A DNA stretch of 64,000 nt from Dysidea avara (Eukaryota; Porifera; Demospongiae; Dictyoceratida; Dysideidae), in assembly GCF_963678975.1 (NCBI RefSeq), contig NC_089276.1, positions 2,563,445 through 2,627,444 of the forward strand, read 5' to 3'. The position numbers and the translations under genes were made by a program. The notes beneath the pieces were generated by a model. That model was given only the letters and a program-made list of their open reading frames with translations. It was not told where the DNA came from and ran no database searches. Position 1 is the stretch's first letter. Every line of letters starts with the position of its first letter. Positions 21,054-34,243 of the stretch are shown in pieces.

Positions 21054-22997
21054 TGGTAATGGCAAAAGTGCCGAAAGGATCGAAAGTTAGAAAGTCATTT
21101 GTAGAACATTGTATCATTGTACATTTTTATAGAAGTGGCCATGCCTCCTTATTCTTTGTGCTACAAGACTGAAATTGCTGGTAGAATGATATACAGGGTC
21201 ATGTGATATGGGTAAAGGTCAAGATCACTGTTCTGCTCACACTGGTCGGCAGTGGTTCAAAGGGACCAGTACCTCTAAAACCAACCTCCCGACTCTTGCA
21301 TATATCACTGATGTACATGCAATATACCATAATATTATGCACAAGTATTCTAATATAACACACAGCATATCAGTTCATGTTAACTTTGGGCCACCACTCA
21401 GGAATTCCTGGGCAGAATGGCAGTGTTTCATTGTAGAAACACACAAGCGAACATTCGTGCAATGTGGCTGGTATGATGTACATAAATACAGTGCATATTT
21501 CATTAGTGGTACAGGCACATCGTAAGTATATGTACCATTTGTTCGGTTCAATGCCTACATACAGAACACATGTTGGTATACACGGATGATTATTTGTGTG
21601 AGCTGTAGTGTTACTAATGTATTGTGGCAAGTATTTCTGTCAATACCAAACAGCACAACTATGTGTTTTGTGGATTACAACAATAGTACTAGTAAAGTTG
21701 TCCCATTATAGGCCATGAAACAATGTGTCTGGTTTTGTAAAGAGCTCATTCTTCTCGTGTTTTGTTTGTAGATTTCACCCTGTAGATGTGCTTTATCTCA
21801 ATGCAACCTTGTACTCTGTGCTATAAGGTACATGTTTGCTAGTTATCCTGTTTGGAGTACTCATCTTGTGAACTCAAACCACTAAACCAATTTACTATAG
21901 CGTCCAGCAAGTAAGACTAAATATCTATTCTTAGTATTATAACAAACAGCTAGTCTTGTACTGACTAGTTTTTCATACATAATGAAAAACTACACTTGAC
22001 TACCTTTGCCACTTTACCAATTCTCACCATACCAAGTGTAATGCATAACATATTGTATGTGGTGGTAGTTAACTTTTGTGCTTGTATGGGAACGTCTGGG
22101 AAAATGGTAGGGATGTGATCGTGCTTTAAGAATTGACTGGAGCAGTAGGATGCACCCATAGGTTCCCAACAATGATGGCTCTAGAGATCGTTGTACAAAT
22201 TTTCATTTAAGTCTGTACGTAAAACTGTTGGTTGTGTCACAGATGCTACATGTTGTGCATAATTGTCTTCAGGCACTACTTATACCTTCAGGCATTATAT
22301 ATACAGTTCACATGAAGTGTGTCACTATTGCAAGGGCAGACAGAAACTTGTCTACTAATGAGCTTTGAAGTATTGTCCTCCTACTCAATGATTAGAGTGC
22401 TTGATATAGGAGGATAACAAGGCTGTAGCAGAGGAAATCAAAAGCACTTCTAGTGCTACTTAAAAATAGCATATTTTGGTTTGAAATTTCACATGAGCTT
22501 CGATAGTCGCAATACAAAACTAGGGGCCGAATGGGGTTCATCAGATTGCGCTTCATATAAGCATTAAGATAAATTATATAACCCGATTTGGCGCGTGTCT
22601 TCTAGCACTGACCTGGTATCTTGTGAGCAAAACAATGATGCCACACTCTGTTACATTGTCCACACATTTCGGCCTTCTGCGTGATTAACTTCTAAAGGTG
22701 CATAATCACTCCTACCTCCTCTGAGGCTGTAGGGTATAAAGAACATTTAAACTATTATGTAATACATAGTAGCTAAACATTTTATCTGTCAAACAGACCA
22801 ACATACTTCTAGCTTTGTTCATTGTCCACACACACGCAGGCATGCACACACTAACACAAGCAAATCACCTGGACCTTCACCTGTTATGCAAGCCCCAGTT
22901 GACATCAGGCCACCATTCAGGTCCTTACTAAACAGCTGGGTAGACTGGAGCAATATGAGTATAGTTTCTTGTGTAAGGAAACAGCAGCAACAGTAAC
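21054..22997. other. Unassigned DNA
   Basis: Open frames of 80-105 codons occur (for example 21208-21525), but none shows a recognised domain, splice sites or composition change. Nothing supported. Confidence 0.4.
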
Positions 22998-23077
22998 TAG
23001 AAGTAACTGGGCATCAAACCTGGAACCTTTCAAATACCAGGCTGGTACTCTAGTCGCTTGACTATGCTGCCTCACAC
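22998..23077 (-). repeat. Possible tRNA-derived SINE head
   Basis: On the reverse strand GCATAGTCAAGCGACTAGAG resembles a tRNA A box, and GGTTCCAGGTTTGATGCCC, about 30 nt on, resembles a B box. No complete cloverleaf is evident. A (CA)n microsatellite at about 23082-23104 adjoins it. It could instead be chance similarity. Confidence 0.3.
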
Positions 23078-23104
23078 ACACACACGCACGCACACATGCA
23101 TGTT

Positions 23105-24537
23105 GTGAAAGGAGCCTAGATCATGTGCTGTCTATTAAAGTTGTTGAAAAAAAAATTATACTTGTGTACATAGTCATTCACATTTTGTGCTACCGTGTTG
23201 CTCACATAATCTTCCAAGGACAACTGAATTGTCATACCACCAATGTACACCTGGTTTATGATGGTCATGGTCCATGACTGTGTAGTCCATTACGCATGCT
23301 CTATACTATTTATAGCCATCAAAAACATACCTGTTTATTTAAGGGAATAGTTGGGTGATTGTAGTGTAAACCACTGTCCGCTTATGGCATATGATATTCA
23401 TAACAGGATATGGAGTACTTTTGAACTTTATGAATATTATTGTCGTTTACAGTAAAATCCCTACATGTAGTTTTGAAGCAATGTAGATGACTAATAAGAC
23501 AAACTATTACTGACCCAAGTATCATAAGATTGTATGTTTTATTGCCGTATTCCTTTTTAATATTGGTTCTGTCATACGTGTGTTCTGGTACATATATAGC
23601 CTGGTTAGAAATGACCAAATTAAAACCATGGTGTCCAGGTACTATATGTGACATGTGCATATCTGAGTGTGGGAACTTAATTTTAGCACTACAGTTTGTC
23701 AAATAGTTGCAATCACTCAATGCATAAAATCATTGTTTAATGAGGTATGTGATATGATTCTAGCCATAAATAGAAAATAATTATGTACTATCAAGAATTC
23801 TGTTTTTTAAAAGTTAATGCCTGCTTCTGATATCGTTCTGTAAAGAAAGAGTGTTTGTGCTGTGTGCGTGCGTGTGTGCGTGTGTGCGTGTGTGTGTCAG
23901 AGAGAGAGAGAGGTAGCACATTAGTCTAGTAATCCTTGGCCTTGGCCTAGTAGTCCTCCCAGCTGTAACACCAGTGAGTACCTGGTGTAACCTGAGGAAG
24001 TGCCCAACTGTCGCCATCTTGTTTAGTGGTGTTGGGGTTGTTATGGAACTGTGGATTCCGCAACCTCTCTCTGTAAAACCTTGATAGTCCTCCTGTGGGT
24101 TACTAGCCCTGAGGAGGATTTGCCTGCACAAGACTCAAGCACCTGAGTGATGCACAGGCATCCCAGTGCTGGTTTGCTGAGCGGCAATAACTGTGTTTTG
24201 CACAGCTGCTGTGAGCTTTTTTTGTACTTTTGTGTGTGTGGTGGGCTCGGTAACACACCACTTACTGGTAGGTGGGTAGAGTCAGGGTTCCCTTGTGTTG
24301 GTTTTGCACTCTTACAATGGAGATTACTCCTTACATACTGTACAGATTGTACACTACAGGAGATGATGGACCAAAGAGATGCAGTATTCTCCGTGGCACA
24401 TCCACCTTCCTTGAGGGTGTTTGGCCTAAATTAACTGCTTGAACAGTAAATGGGTTACCCAGCAGGGAGGCTATAAAAGGCAGAATGGAACAACGGAATA
24501 ACAGAATAAGCAAAAGTTACATTTTAAACATTTTACT
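23105..24537. other. Unassigned, with a (GT)n/(GA)n microsatellite
   Basis: A GTGTGCGTGCGTGTG-type run followed by GAGAGAGAG lies at about 23860-23912. Sequence at 24455-24525 recurs inverted at about 27525-27590. No exon recognised. Confidence 0.4.
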
Positions 24538-25880
24538 ATCAAGACACACGGTAGTGTGTCGTGCAGTCCAAGAAGTCAGCGCGCCACACCGTGAGTATAT
24601 TGACAGGAAGAAAGAAAATGCGATTTTCACACCTTTGTAGCTCCGTGATTTCTCATCCGATTGGAACCAGTTTCACTGCAGAGGTGTCCACCAGGTGGGC
24701 CACCCCACATACCAAATGTGAAGAAAATTTCCCCAGTCATTTCCGAGATATGAGTGGCCAAAGTGTCATTTTTATTTCTTCGTTTTTTTTCTCCTTCTTA
24801 TTCATCTTTTCGCACATTTTGAAAAATTGCTATAAAACACAAATGCCTTAACTGATTGCCTTGAAACTTGCCACACTCAAAGGGAGTCTAAAGGCAAATG
24901 CTAGTACCAAGTTTGGTGCAAATTAGGTGAACAGTTCATGAGTTATGACCGATTATTCACGCAAAACAAGATTGATTTGTTGTCATGCCTACAGGGTAAA
25001 CCGCTTTGAAATCAGTGGATAGACCAACCATCGTAGGAGTGCCTTTTGGTGGTTTGAAAGGAATCGAAATAACGATCGTGGAGATATAACTCGAAATTTA
25101 AGGTGTATAACAATTGCACAATTGAGCTTCGTGAATAAAAATACCACTAATTTTCACTCCTACAAGGCAAACCGCTTAGATCAATGAACTGAAAATCGGA
25201 GTGTAGCTGCAATAATCATTTTAGAAGGTTCTTGCAGTAGTACAGAAGAATCGGATTACAAACCACCAAGTTATGATTTGAAAGCCAACTACGTGTAGCA
25301 AATGCGAGATCGAGATACTCTAATAGAACAGTCACCTAATAGAACAGTCACCTAATAGGACAGTCACCTGTAGAGAATTCAGCTACAAACAAATCACCCT
25401 GTAGACATTTCAGCTACAAACAGATCATCCTGTAGATAGTTCAGCTGATACAAGTCACCCTGTAGTAGAAGAAGTCACCTTGTAGAGAGGTCAGCTACAA
25501 AGAACCCACTCTGTAAAGAGCTCCGCTACAAACAAGCTACCCTATAGAGAGATCAGCTGTAAACAAATCACCCTGTAGAGAGTTCAGCTACAGTTAAATC
25601 ACCCTGTAGAGAGTTAAGCTGCTAACAAAGAGAGAATCCTGTGTAGAGTTTAGCTACAAGCAAATCACCCTGTAGAGAGTTCAGCTATGAACAAGTTATC
25701 CAGTAGGGAATAATAGACATGTAATAAATATGTATATAATTTGTATAGTTACTGATAAAATGAAAAATAGTTGAAGTATTAAAAATCTCCTTTGTCTTTA
25801 TATTCTTCCTGTGGTAAAGAAAAAGGATAGGTTAAAAAAGCTCCAAAGCCTGCCATAGGCTGGTTTTGGGGTACAGTTTC
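24538..25880. mobile_element. Minisatellite-bearing element E2 (short)
   Basis: Inverted relative to E1. It begins ATCAAGACACACGGTAGTGTGTC (the terminal hairpin), then the arm (to about 25235), the tail, three tandem copies of the motif (25318-25370), about 330 bp of minisatellite as TGTAGAGAGTTCAGCTAC units (25370-25700), and the AT-rich linker with an AAAGCCTGCCATAGGC hairpin. The palindrome found at the far end of E1 is missing. It shows the same order of parts as E1 with a much shorter array. Confidence 0.7.
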
Positions 25881-26689
25881 ATACAGCTATTAGACGTCTC
25901 CACACAAACCTTATCACTTTCATTGACTCAGATTTTGTGCACTCTTTTTCATTTATCTACAGTAAAGTGAAATCGGGAGCAGCTACATTCTTGTTTAATT
26001 CTAACACTGAAATACTTTCAGCCAGCACGTTTCAAGATTAAATAAACTGCATATTTATCTCCATAAATCATCTCTTCAAGCGTTTTTATTCGAAAATATG
26101 CCAGAAATTAACTGGTTAAATGCCATTTTTCTCGTCTGCGTGACCTGTTAAAAATGCCATTTTGGACTTGTCGTAAATTGCGCGTGCAACTAAAAACTCC
26201 TGTTTTTTGTTGCTTGCGTTTCGATTGTACTCCAGAAGTATAAGGACGTGAAAGAGCTGAACTCCTGAGATCAAGAGAAGCCGAATTAAACATAAAGGTC
26301 AGTTGGTTACAATTCAGGCGACAGACAGAGTTTAGAAGACAACAATAAGCAGGTGAAGTTTTATACCGGGCTGCCATCTTTTACAGTTTTGCTAGCTATA
26401 TACCTGAATGCCATTTTTCTGGCTGTGCCATGTTTGATGAGCTCTTAATTACTTTGATGAAATTATGCTACATCAAGATTTGGTATGACAAGGGCTCAAA
26501 CTTGGTTGAACTATAAGAAGCATAACACATGCAAACTTTTAATAGGCATCACTCAAAAGGCTGGGGTGGAAGGGTATCCGATGCACATTTGACTGAAAAC
26601 TGTGCTATGCTTTCAACACTGTTGCTTGGAGATGTCATCTTAGCGGATTGTGGCTTCACAATTGATCAGGTTGCACTGTAAAAACAAGA
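25881..26689. other. Unassigned DNA
   Basis: No domain, exon or repeat family recognised. A reverse open frame at 26108-26377 has no recognisable feature. Confidence 0.4.
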
Positions 26690-27005
26690 AAACACTTACC
26701 GGTGATTGGATATAGAATTTTTTGAAAAATCTCCAAAACTTGAAATTTCATCTCACTCACTGCCTCACTCACTGACCACAGTCACAAGCCTAGAGCCCAA
26801 ACGAAGCAGCACATCGTCACCATTTTCTCCACAACAACAAACTCACCGGTGGGATGTGTCTTTTGGGGTTCCAACGAGTGTACGCCCTGTGTGCCTTGTC
26901 TTTCCTTTTATCTTCTATCAGGTTGGTTGTCTTCTTCAAGCATCGAAACCATACTGAGGCATTAATTTTCCGTATCAACACTTCTGTAGACACCACAAAA
27001 TCATT
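26690..27005. repeat. Dispersed repeat, copy 1 (partner at 60835-61155)
   Basis: About 315 bp match 60835-61155 in the same orientation, including GAGGCATTAATTTTCC and AAACTCACCRGTGGGATGTG strings. No terminal repeats found. Its frames have no recognised domain. Confidence 0.7.
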
Positions 27006-28525
27006 TCAGAAAGTGCTTACGCTGCTGAAAGAGTGGGGTGCTTATAATTTCAAGTGTTGCATGTGAAACATTAAGGCTGCTGAGTTGTCACTTCCAACTT
27101 TTGCCAATGCATGGATTGCAATTGATGTGATTTTGAGACAGGAGATCAACTAGTGATTCATGTGATTGGATAGTACTCGAGTGGAAATTGTATTACTTCA
27201 TCCTGTTAGTGGAGACTAAGCTCCAGGCAACTGAAAAACTTGTTCATGCGAACAACCTCCAGCTGGGGTGAATAGAACGAGGACCATCGTACTGAGACAG
27301 GTCATAGATCTGAGCGCCACTGCTACTACAATCAAAGGTAAGCTATGCATGCTACTACGGGCCTATGTGCTTCCAATTTTGGCACAGTATGTGTTTTAAT
27401 AAGCTGTAGCTAGCTAGCTGTGCTACAACAAAAAACTATATATAAACAACTAGTATTTTTTTAAATGTTAAGTTTTAAATTAAGGTTTTTAAAAAATACT
27501 AGTAAAAAATGTTTAGAATTTTCACTTATTCCGCTATTTTGTTGTTCCTTTCCGCCTTTTATAGCCTCCCTATCCAGCATCACTTGGCTAGGTGGGTAGT
27601 CACTTAGTCTTTCCATTGATGGTTGGGGCAGGGATGAAGATCTCTGGACTTGCAGTCGAGAAGTGTGTAGGAGTGTGTGTATGTGTGGTGCATGTTTGGG
27701 TGCATATAGTGTGCATGTATATGTGTGTTGCCATAAAACATGGGTGTTCAGGGTATGATCAGTAATGATCTTTCACCGAGGTTGTGATGACTGAATAAGT
27801 TATGTACAGTGGGACCTCCATTATCCAAACACCTGTGTGCTAGTTCAATCACAAAACTGAAACAAATGAATTTGTTTGGATAAATGAGCCTCTTTTTTAT
27901 ATTCAGAATTCTAGAACTTATACCAGTTGACTAAATACTTTGATGGCACAGTCACTTACAATTAATAAGGTATCGCTGTACTTTATTCTCTAACGAGGGG
28001 AAGGTCGATGACAGGTATGTACATTAGGTACAAATGTTTCCCCTGCCTTCTCCCAGGCTAAAATTCTTGCTACAATGCTGTAGCAGCAGCATATATTGTA
28101 TTAACTACACTGTACCATAGGCAGATTCAGAGTGTAGAGCACTGGGAGTAGATTCACCTATCATCTTTCTCTGCTAGGGAATACGAAACTAATCCAGATA
28201 CTCTGATAGACAGTTAATCATTGCTTTTCTGAATTTGCACCCAGAAGGTATTCATGAAATATGTGACCCACTGAGACCCAACTAGTTTGCGTATTTAATT
28301 TTATGTCTTCTTTGTTAGAAATTTCTATGAAAAAAGTTTCACACCATTTTGTATTCACTTTTAACGTACAGTACAGTATTTGAAAAGACCCCACCCCTTG
28401 AATATTGCTTATAGTCCAGTTGGCTGAAGGCCCACTCAAGTTACTCTAATAAAGCAGTCACCCTATAGTATGTTCATGTTGAGCTGAATCCTGAAAAACA
28501 GCTAAAAATTAAAAGTGGATTTTTA
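27006..28525. other. Unassigned DNA
   Basis: Contains an AT-rich small inverted repeat (AACTAGTATTTTTTTAAA, about 27450-27510) and, near 27808, a half-end CAGTGGGACCTCCATTATCC like that of the element at 32883. One dispersed motif copy is at 28443-28460. No gene recognised. Confidence 0.4.
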
Positions 28526-29302
28526 AACCAGGCGCACGTCCACAGCCGGCCAAAGGCTGGCTGTGGGCATGCGCCTGGTTTACTGAAATTGTTTTCGTAA
28601 AAGTGTGTGTGTGTACCTATCTACCTACCTATCTACCTATGTTTGTCCGAATGCACCGACGTGAGCAAAATCATTTAATAACGGTAAAAGCAGCTTTTAC
28701 GTAAGAAGTAAAAGTGAAATGAAGTCTGTATTAAACTTCTGCACAGGTGAACTTTGCTCTGAGGTGGTTTCTTTTCGGCGGACTGAAATACGGGTGTGGT
28801 GACTTTCCTCAGACTACCTTCCCCTTGAGGTTTTCAGGCATTTAGCAACTGAAAAACAATGGTGCAAGCCTCGTACACTGCCGGGAATAGCCTATCGCTT
28901 CGAGTTGAAAGGGGGCGTATCCCTTACGTACGCGAACGAAAATGAAGAGCAGCTTTGAGGCTTTGTCAAGAGAATTTGTGGGAAAAAACACGTTAGTCAC
29001 ACTATAAATCAGTTTAGAAGATAGTTTTGTGCGTAATATGTTGGTAAAAGCAGTTTATTTAACAAACGCTTCCTTAGCAGTGCATAGCAATGTAATTGAA
29101 CGAATTACGAATATTTCATGAATTACGAAATACGAGAAATAGCTAATGATATTATTGCACAACCCAAACTACCCTATTGTAAAGTAGTAATACATAGTTG
29201 GTTAATTCATAGTAGTATATACTGTCTATAGTTATTCCAGATGAGTTAGCTAGCTGCATGGCACCTGGTTTTTAGAAGTAGCACAACATCAACTTGTTTC
29301 TC
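28526..29302. mobile_element. CCAGGCGC-family repeat, copy 1
   Basis: Starts AAACCAGGCGC with a CCACAGCCGGCC-AAA-GGCTGGCTGTGG hairpin just inside, and ends near GCACCTGGTTTTT. The body matches 31190-31892 closely and 19240-19735 and 40900-41275 more loosely. Similarity extends about 28 bp past the end into TAGAAGTAGCACAACATC in both close copies, so the true boundary may be wider. No transposase. Confidence 0.6.
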
Positions 29303-29717
29303 AACAGAGTTAACATTTCAGCCAACCAGATGATTATTGGTAACAGCAAAGGTGTCAACAACAGACACGTACGGTTTGGCTCCATCACAAGTTCGGGAAA
29401 AGGCTGTAATAGACACTGCACTTATATGGCTTCCCCACAGGAAATGTATTGTGAAAATTTTTATTGGCCGTAAATATTATGTCAAACATTTGAACAACAA
29501 GATTTTGAAATATTTTTAGCGGGTCAAGCAGTTCTACAAATGAGTCAAATTTCAAGATCGTGTGTAATTGCATCCATGAGTTATTAATGTTTTTGGGGAT
29601 TCAGCTCAACGTGAACATACTATAGCATAAATAAAAATAACTTTTTAATGGCATGCCAATGCAGAGATTTTCCCACAGAACTTTGTCATAATGCCATCAT
29701 CATTCTGTTTCACTCAC
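29303..29717. other. Unassigned DNA
   Basis: Nothing recognised. Confidence 0.4.
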
Positions 29718-29722
29718 TGCAA

Positions 29723-30575
29723 CAGGCCCGTAGCCAGGGGGGGTTCGGGGGGTTCTGAAGAACCGCCCTCTTGGAAAAAAGGTCCACAATTTCAGTAAAA
29801 TGGTCCACAATTTTAGCAAAAAGGTCCATAATTTAACCAAAAAGGTCCACAATTTTAGTATACAAGTCCCAATTTTCAGGAGCAAAAGTCCATTAGCTAC
29901 AGTTTACTAGATACTACTAATAAGAAGCTAAAGTAAGTGCTTGTATTAAATGCAATGCAAGATCGAGATACTCTAATAGAACAGTCAACCACTCTAATAG
30001 AACAATCACTCTAATAGAACAGTCACAATTACATTTTTTTTTAAAAGCTACTTAATTTACATGTAGATTGTCTAAACCGAGCTTTCATTAAAATATAAGA
30101 TTATGGTGGACAAGCCCCTCCATGCGGAGCCCACGAATAGCATCCATGCTTCAACTCCATGCAATGTGTTGTTAAGACACCCTTTGTTCTGCTCCACTGG
30201 CCCTGTTGATCATGGCAGAGTGCTCAATCTTTCTCATTCTTATCACTGTGACATTCCAATATATTATATTTAGACACATGTACGTGCAGATGGTATAATT
30301 ATAGTAATAGTAGAGATATTTTTCCAGATATCATCCATACAGCTGGTCTTCAGTTTACCTAAAAAATTATTATTGACTGAAATGCCACTAAATTCAACCT
30401 TTTAGCATCTATTTTCAAAAAATTTCCTTGGGGGACATGCCCCCAAACCCCCTAGTTTCAGCATGCTTTGCATGCTGGGTGCGCACACCATAGTATAGTC
30501 TGGATCATTTCATATAAAAAGGTCCACTTTTCTTCTAAAAGAACCTACCCAGATAAAAGTCTGGCTACGGCCCTG
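29723..30575. mobile_element. DNA transposon relic, CAGGCCCGTAGCCAG ends, 5 bp target duplication
   Basis: Ends CAGGCCCGTAGCCAG and CTGGCTACGGCCCTG are inverted and flanked by TGCAA on both sides (29718-29722, 30576-30580). Sub-terminal GGTCCACAATTTT units repeat four or five times near the left end. Three copies of the ACTCTAATAGAACAGTCA motif lie inside (29969-30026). No transposase frame is left. Confidence 0.7.
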
Positions 30576-30580
30576 TGCAA

Positions 30581-31189
30581 CAACTTCTTCGACAACATTC
30601 GTAACTGTACTTCGCCATTAACATTGGGCATGGTCACTCACTCACAAACAAGCTAATAAATTTACCAGATAGCTATCAGCTTCACATACAACCAGATCTT
30701 CTAGTGTCTCAAGCATAACTCTCCATGGTGAAAATGATTCACTTCGTGATGAGCGATTATTTTCTTGAAGATAATTTAATTATGACTAATTCTTGTGCCA
30801 ATGCGACGAAATCTAATACCAAAGTGACAAATTCAATTGCCAAAACCTGTATTATTTTTAAAATGCATGCTACCATGCTGTATTATACCAAGATTTCATT
30901 ATTTTATCCAATGCCTGTTTTACCCTTTCTTGTATCCAAATTAGCAATTTTCAGTAAACTTAAGCACAAGGCTTTTACTATGAAAGAACATTGATAGACT
31001 TTGAAAAGGAAGTGTTTGTTATTGGCCACTACAGTTGTGAAAGTGTATGCTATAAGCCACAGGTTATGTGCCACTGCAATCAAAATGGTGGCTTCAAGTC
31101 TGGAGGTGGGGCAGATCAATATTCAAATGTGGCGACAACCAACCCATTTCAAAGTCCTTTTGTGATAAGGATTGCCCTTTGGACGGGAG
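30581..31189. other. Unassigned DNA
   Basis: Short frames (30725-30994, 30991-31257) lack any recognised feature. Confidence 0.4.
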
Positions 31190-31892
31190 TGCATGCGTGT
31201 GTTTGTACCTATCTATGTTTGTCCGTACACACCCACATGAGCAAAATTGTTAAATAATGATAAAAGCAGCTTTTACGTAAGAAGTAAAAGCAAAATGAAG
31301 TCTGTATTAAACTTCTGCACAGGTAAACTTTGCTCTGAGGTGGTTTCTTTTCAGCAGATTGAAATACGGGTGTGGTGATTTTCCTCAGACTTTGTGAACT
31401 ACCTTCCCTTTGAGGTTTTCAGGCATTTAACAACTGAAAAACAACGGTGTAGGCCTCGTACACTACCTGGAATAGCCTATCGCTTCGAGTTGAAAGGGGG
31501 CGTATCCCTTACATATGAGAACGAAAATGAAGAGCAGTTTTGAGGCTTTGTCAAGAAATTTGTGGGAAAAAACACGATAGTCAAACTATAAAACAGTTTA
31601 GAAGATACTTCTGTGCGTAATATGTTGGTAAAAGTGGTTTGTTTAACAAGCACCTCCTTAGCAGTGCATAGCAACATAATTGAATAAATTACAAAGATTT
31701 CATAAATTACAAAATACGAGAACTAGCTAGCAATATTATTGCACAACCCAAAACTACCCTATTGATTATAAAATAGTAATACATAGTTGGTTAATTCATA
31801 GTGGCATATACTATCTATGGTTAATTCCAGATGAGTTAGCTAGCTGCATAGCGCCTGGTTTTTAGAAGTAGCACAACATCAACTTGTTTTAA
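31190..31892. mobile_element. CCAGGCGC-family repeat, copy 2
   Basis: Direct copy of 28590-29302, about 2.6 kb further on, lacking the GCCGGCC hairpin head. It ends GCGCCTGGTTTTTAGAAG. Confidence 0.65.
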
Positions 31893-32882
31893 TCTTGTAT
31901 AGAGCATCAATGGTGAATACAATAGAGACTATTAGGTAAATCACTGACAGTTTATTGGTGTGACTGCTCTATTAGGGTATTTCGTGGATACAGTTAAGTT
32001 TTACAATTTCCGGATAATAATGGTGGCTCTTTCCACCAGGTTTAAGTTTCCATTCACACTTGCATAAGTTTAAACTTCACATGCACTTTCAGGACTCATT
32101 TCCAACTGCTCATGTGGTCTGCACTATCAACTGTTGTATATGCCAATGTTCTGCTGTTGGCTAGAAGAGGATTGTAAAATTGTGTATGTATGTGCTATCA
32201 CTCAGCCTTTATGAATACTGTATCACAAGTAGATTGTCACAAATATGTTAGATAATCAAAATTCTAGCTATCCGGAAAGGAGATTAGTGGAGTGGCAGAA
32301 ATGATGGATTTAACGGAAACAGCAAAATTGTAGTTTCCAGAATATTGACAACATAAGAGCACTGTATAAGTAGCAGGAAGACCCCTTACCACTTCTGTAG
32401 CTACTACTGTTAAACGTAATGAAGAACTCAATCACCACAAGTAAAGTGCAAGCTCTTTGGAGTGCCGATTCTCGCAATATAAAACTTGCAGCTTAGCACC
32501 ATGAACACAACATGAAGCATAATAATTATTCATTATCAGTTCTTTCTGCTATTCTTAGAAAGTAGTCTCATCAATCAGTCACCAGCACCTAGTCAACATT
32601 CTTATGTGAACAATTGCTATGCACCTTAACATGTTGTTTATTATAAACAACGTGGCAATCAATTGGATGAGAGCATTCTAGAAGACTCTGTCAAGTGTAA
32701 TGTATATGGTACATGTTAAAATAAAGTTAATGTTAGCAAAATTACACACTAGTGTAGCAGTAGTCAACTTGTAGTGAAGTGTACTATGAGCATACTACTA
32801 TTAGACTGTGATTGTAGCTATGTGTGCTTGTTGTACGTAGGTACGTAGTAGCTAAGCTAAGGGCCTGCATACCATGCTTATA
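31893..32882. other. Unassigned DNA
   Basis: One inverted dispersed motif copy at 31961-31980. No gene recognised. Confidence 0.4.
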
Positions 32883-33103
32883 CAGTGGAACCTCAGTTAT
32901 CTGAACCCCTTGGGACCATGCACAGGTGGTCCATAAATCTGAAAAGTCCATATCTCTGAAACTGTGTATAAATAACATAAAGATTTTTTTTTAAAGTATC
33001 AGTATTTTACCTACCCTAATAGAACAGTCACTACTCTAATAGAGCAGTCATTTCCATAGTTTGGTTAACCAAAAATCCTAAGTAGGGTCCGGTGGTTCCA
33101 CTG
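32883..33103. mobile_element. MITE with CAGTGGAACC ends (Tigger/pogo-like ends)
   Basis: Inverted ends CAGTGGAACCTCAG and GGTGGTTCCACTG enclose about 195 bp, preceded by TA; a TA on the right is not seen. Such ends are common for pogo/Tigger MITEs in animals (family knowledge). It contains two copies of the CTAATAGA(A/G)CAGTCA motif at 33013-33050. Confidence 0.6.
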
Positions 33104-34243
33104 CATTGTTTCTGTAGTGAATCTTCGATGGCTACAGCTGGTATACAGAGAAACAAAGCAACCTTCAGTTCACAAGTGGAGGGTGTGTCCCTTGTGATTG
33201 CCCGTAGCTACATGCAACACTCACATTATATCCATATATAGTTTTGTAGTCTTGTTACATAATTATAGCGTAAGTGATCAATTATCAATCTAGTTGTATG
33301 CCAACCTACAGGATTTTCTTTCAAAACAAGAAATGCGCAAACTTTTTATACCCAGCGATCGGCAATTTAATGTAATGAAGAACCCAATCACCACAGTCAA
33401 ATCAATCATCGCATTCCTCAATTAAACATCAATTGCATTATCAAGGATATTACAAAGGTCAGCACAGTATTCCTAGTGCCACTGGGAACAACTGCAGCTA
33501 CTTTTATTCCTACTATCCAGCAATGTATAATATACAAGCTCCTTTTCCATAAATCACTGGTGTGCAATTCATCCATTATTAACTGGAGTTGTCTAGGTTG
33601 TCTAGGTCAGCCAATAACCAGTGAAGAAACCTTTAAACTGGTTATTGCCCACCCACTTGGTAAACCATAAATTACCCCTGCTGACAAGTGTTAACATCAT
33701 AACATAACCTCAAAGAATGTGTAAATATGTGATTGTAACAACTGTTATTGCAAGACAGGATGTTGATGGTCACTTTGGTACCACCCTAAACCTTCCAGCA
33801 AGCTTGTTGAGTACATATTATGTCTGCCAATATACATACAAACTGATTAACCAATTATTGCTAATTATTGGTAGGCAATTGACCAGTGACAAAAATTTTG
33901 TGGGTGTACAGCACTACTTGTGTATCAGTTGCTTTGTTTGGGTAATGTATCTTCAACTTGACAGCCTACGACACTATGTGTATGTTGTCAATGGTGCCTG
34001 AAAGTGGGTGTATTTTAACTTACAAAAGCTGTTATAACCTACCATAGTCAATTCTCCTGATGTTTAGACTTCCTTGCAAAACTGTGTTTCTATTCACCTT
34101 GCTTTCTGGCGTGCATCAGTTTACGGGCAATTCCCACTTAAACAGAATTATCTCCATACTGTTTGATATCCTTTACCAATGTATTAGTAGTGTGATATTT
34201 GGTTGATGATTAATCAATCACTGTTATGGTTGTCATTCAGTAG
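33104..34243. other. Intron upstream of the receptor N-terminal exon
   Basis: No additional exon was found. Frames at 33476-33670 and 33717-34001 have no recognised domain. Confidence 0.4.

Noticed and set aside
20339..21172. Short frames within the 791 bp fold-back element
   Set aside because: They are symmetrical arm sequence, with no domain and no transposase marks.
21208..21525. 105-codon frame as a gene
   Set aside because: No domain, no splice context and no recognisable composition; length is within chance for this DNA.
23009..23074. Functional tRNA gene on the reverse strand
   Set aside because: Box-like strings exist but no complete cloverleaf can be drawn; a SINE head is more likely.
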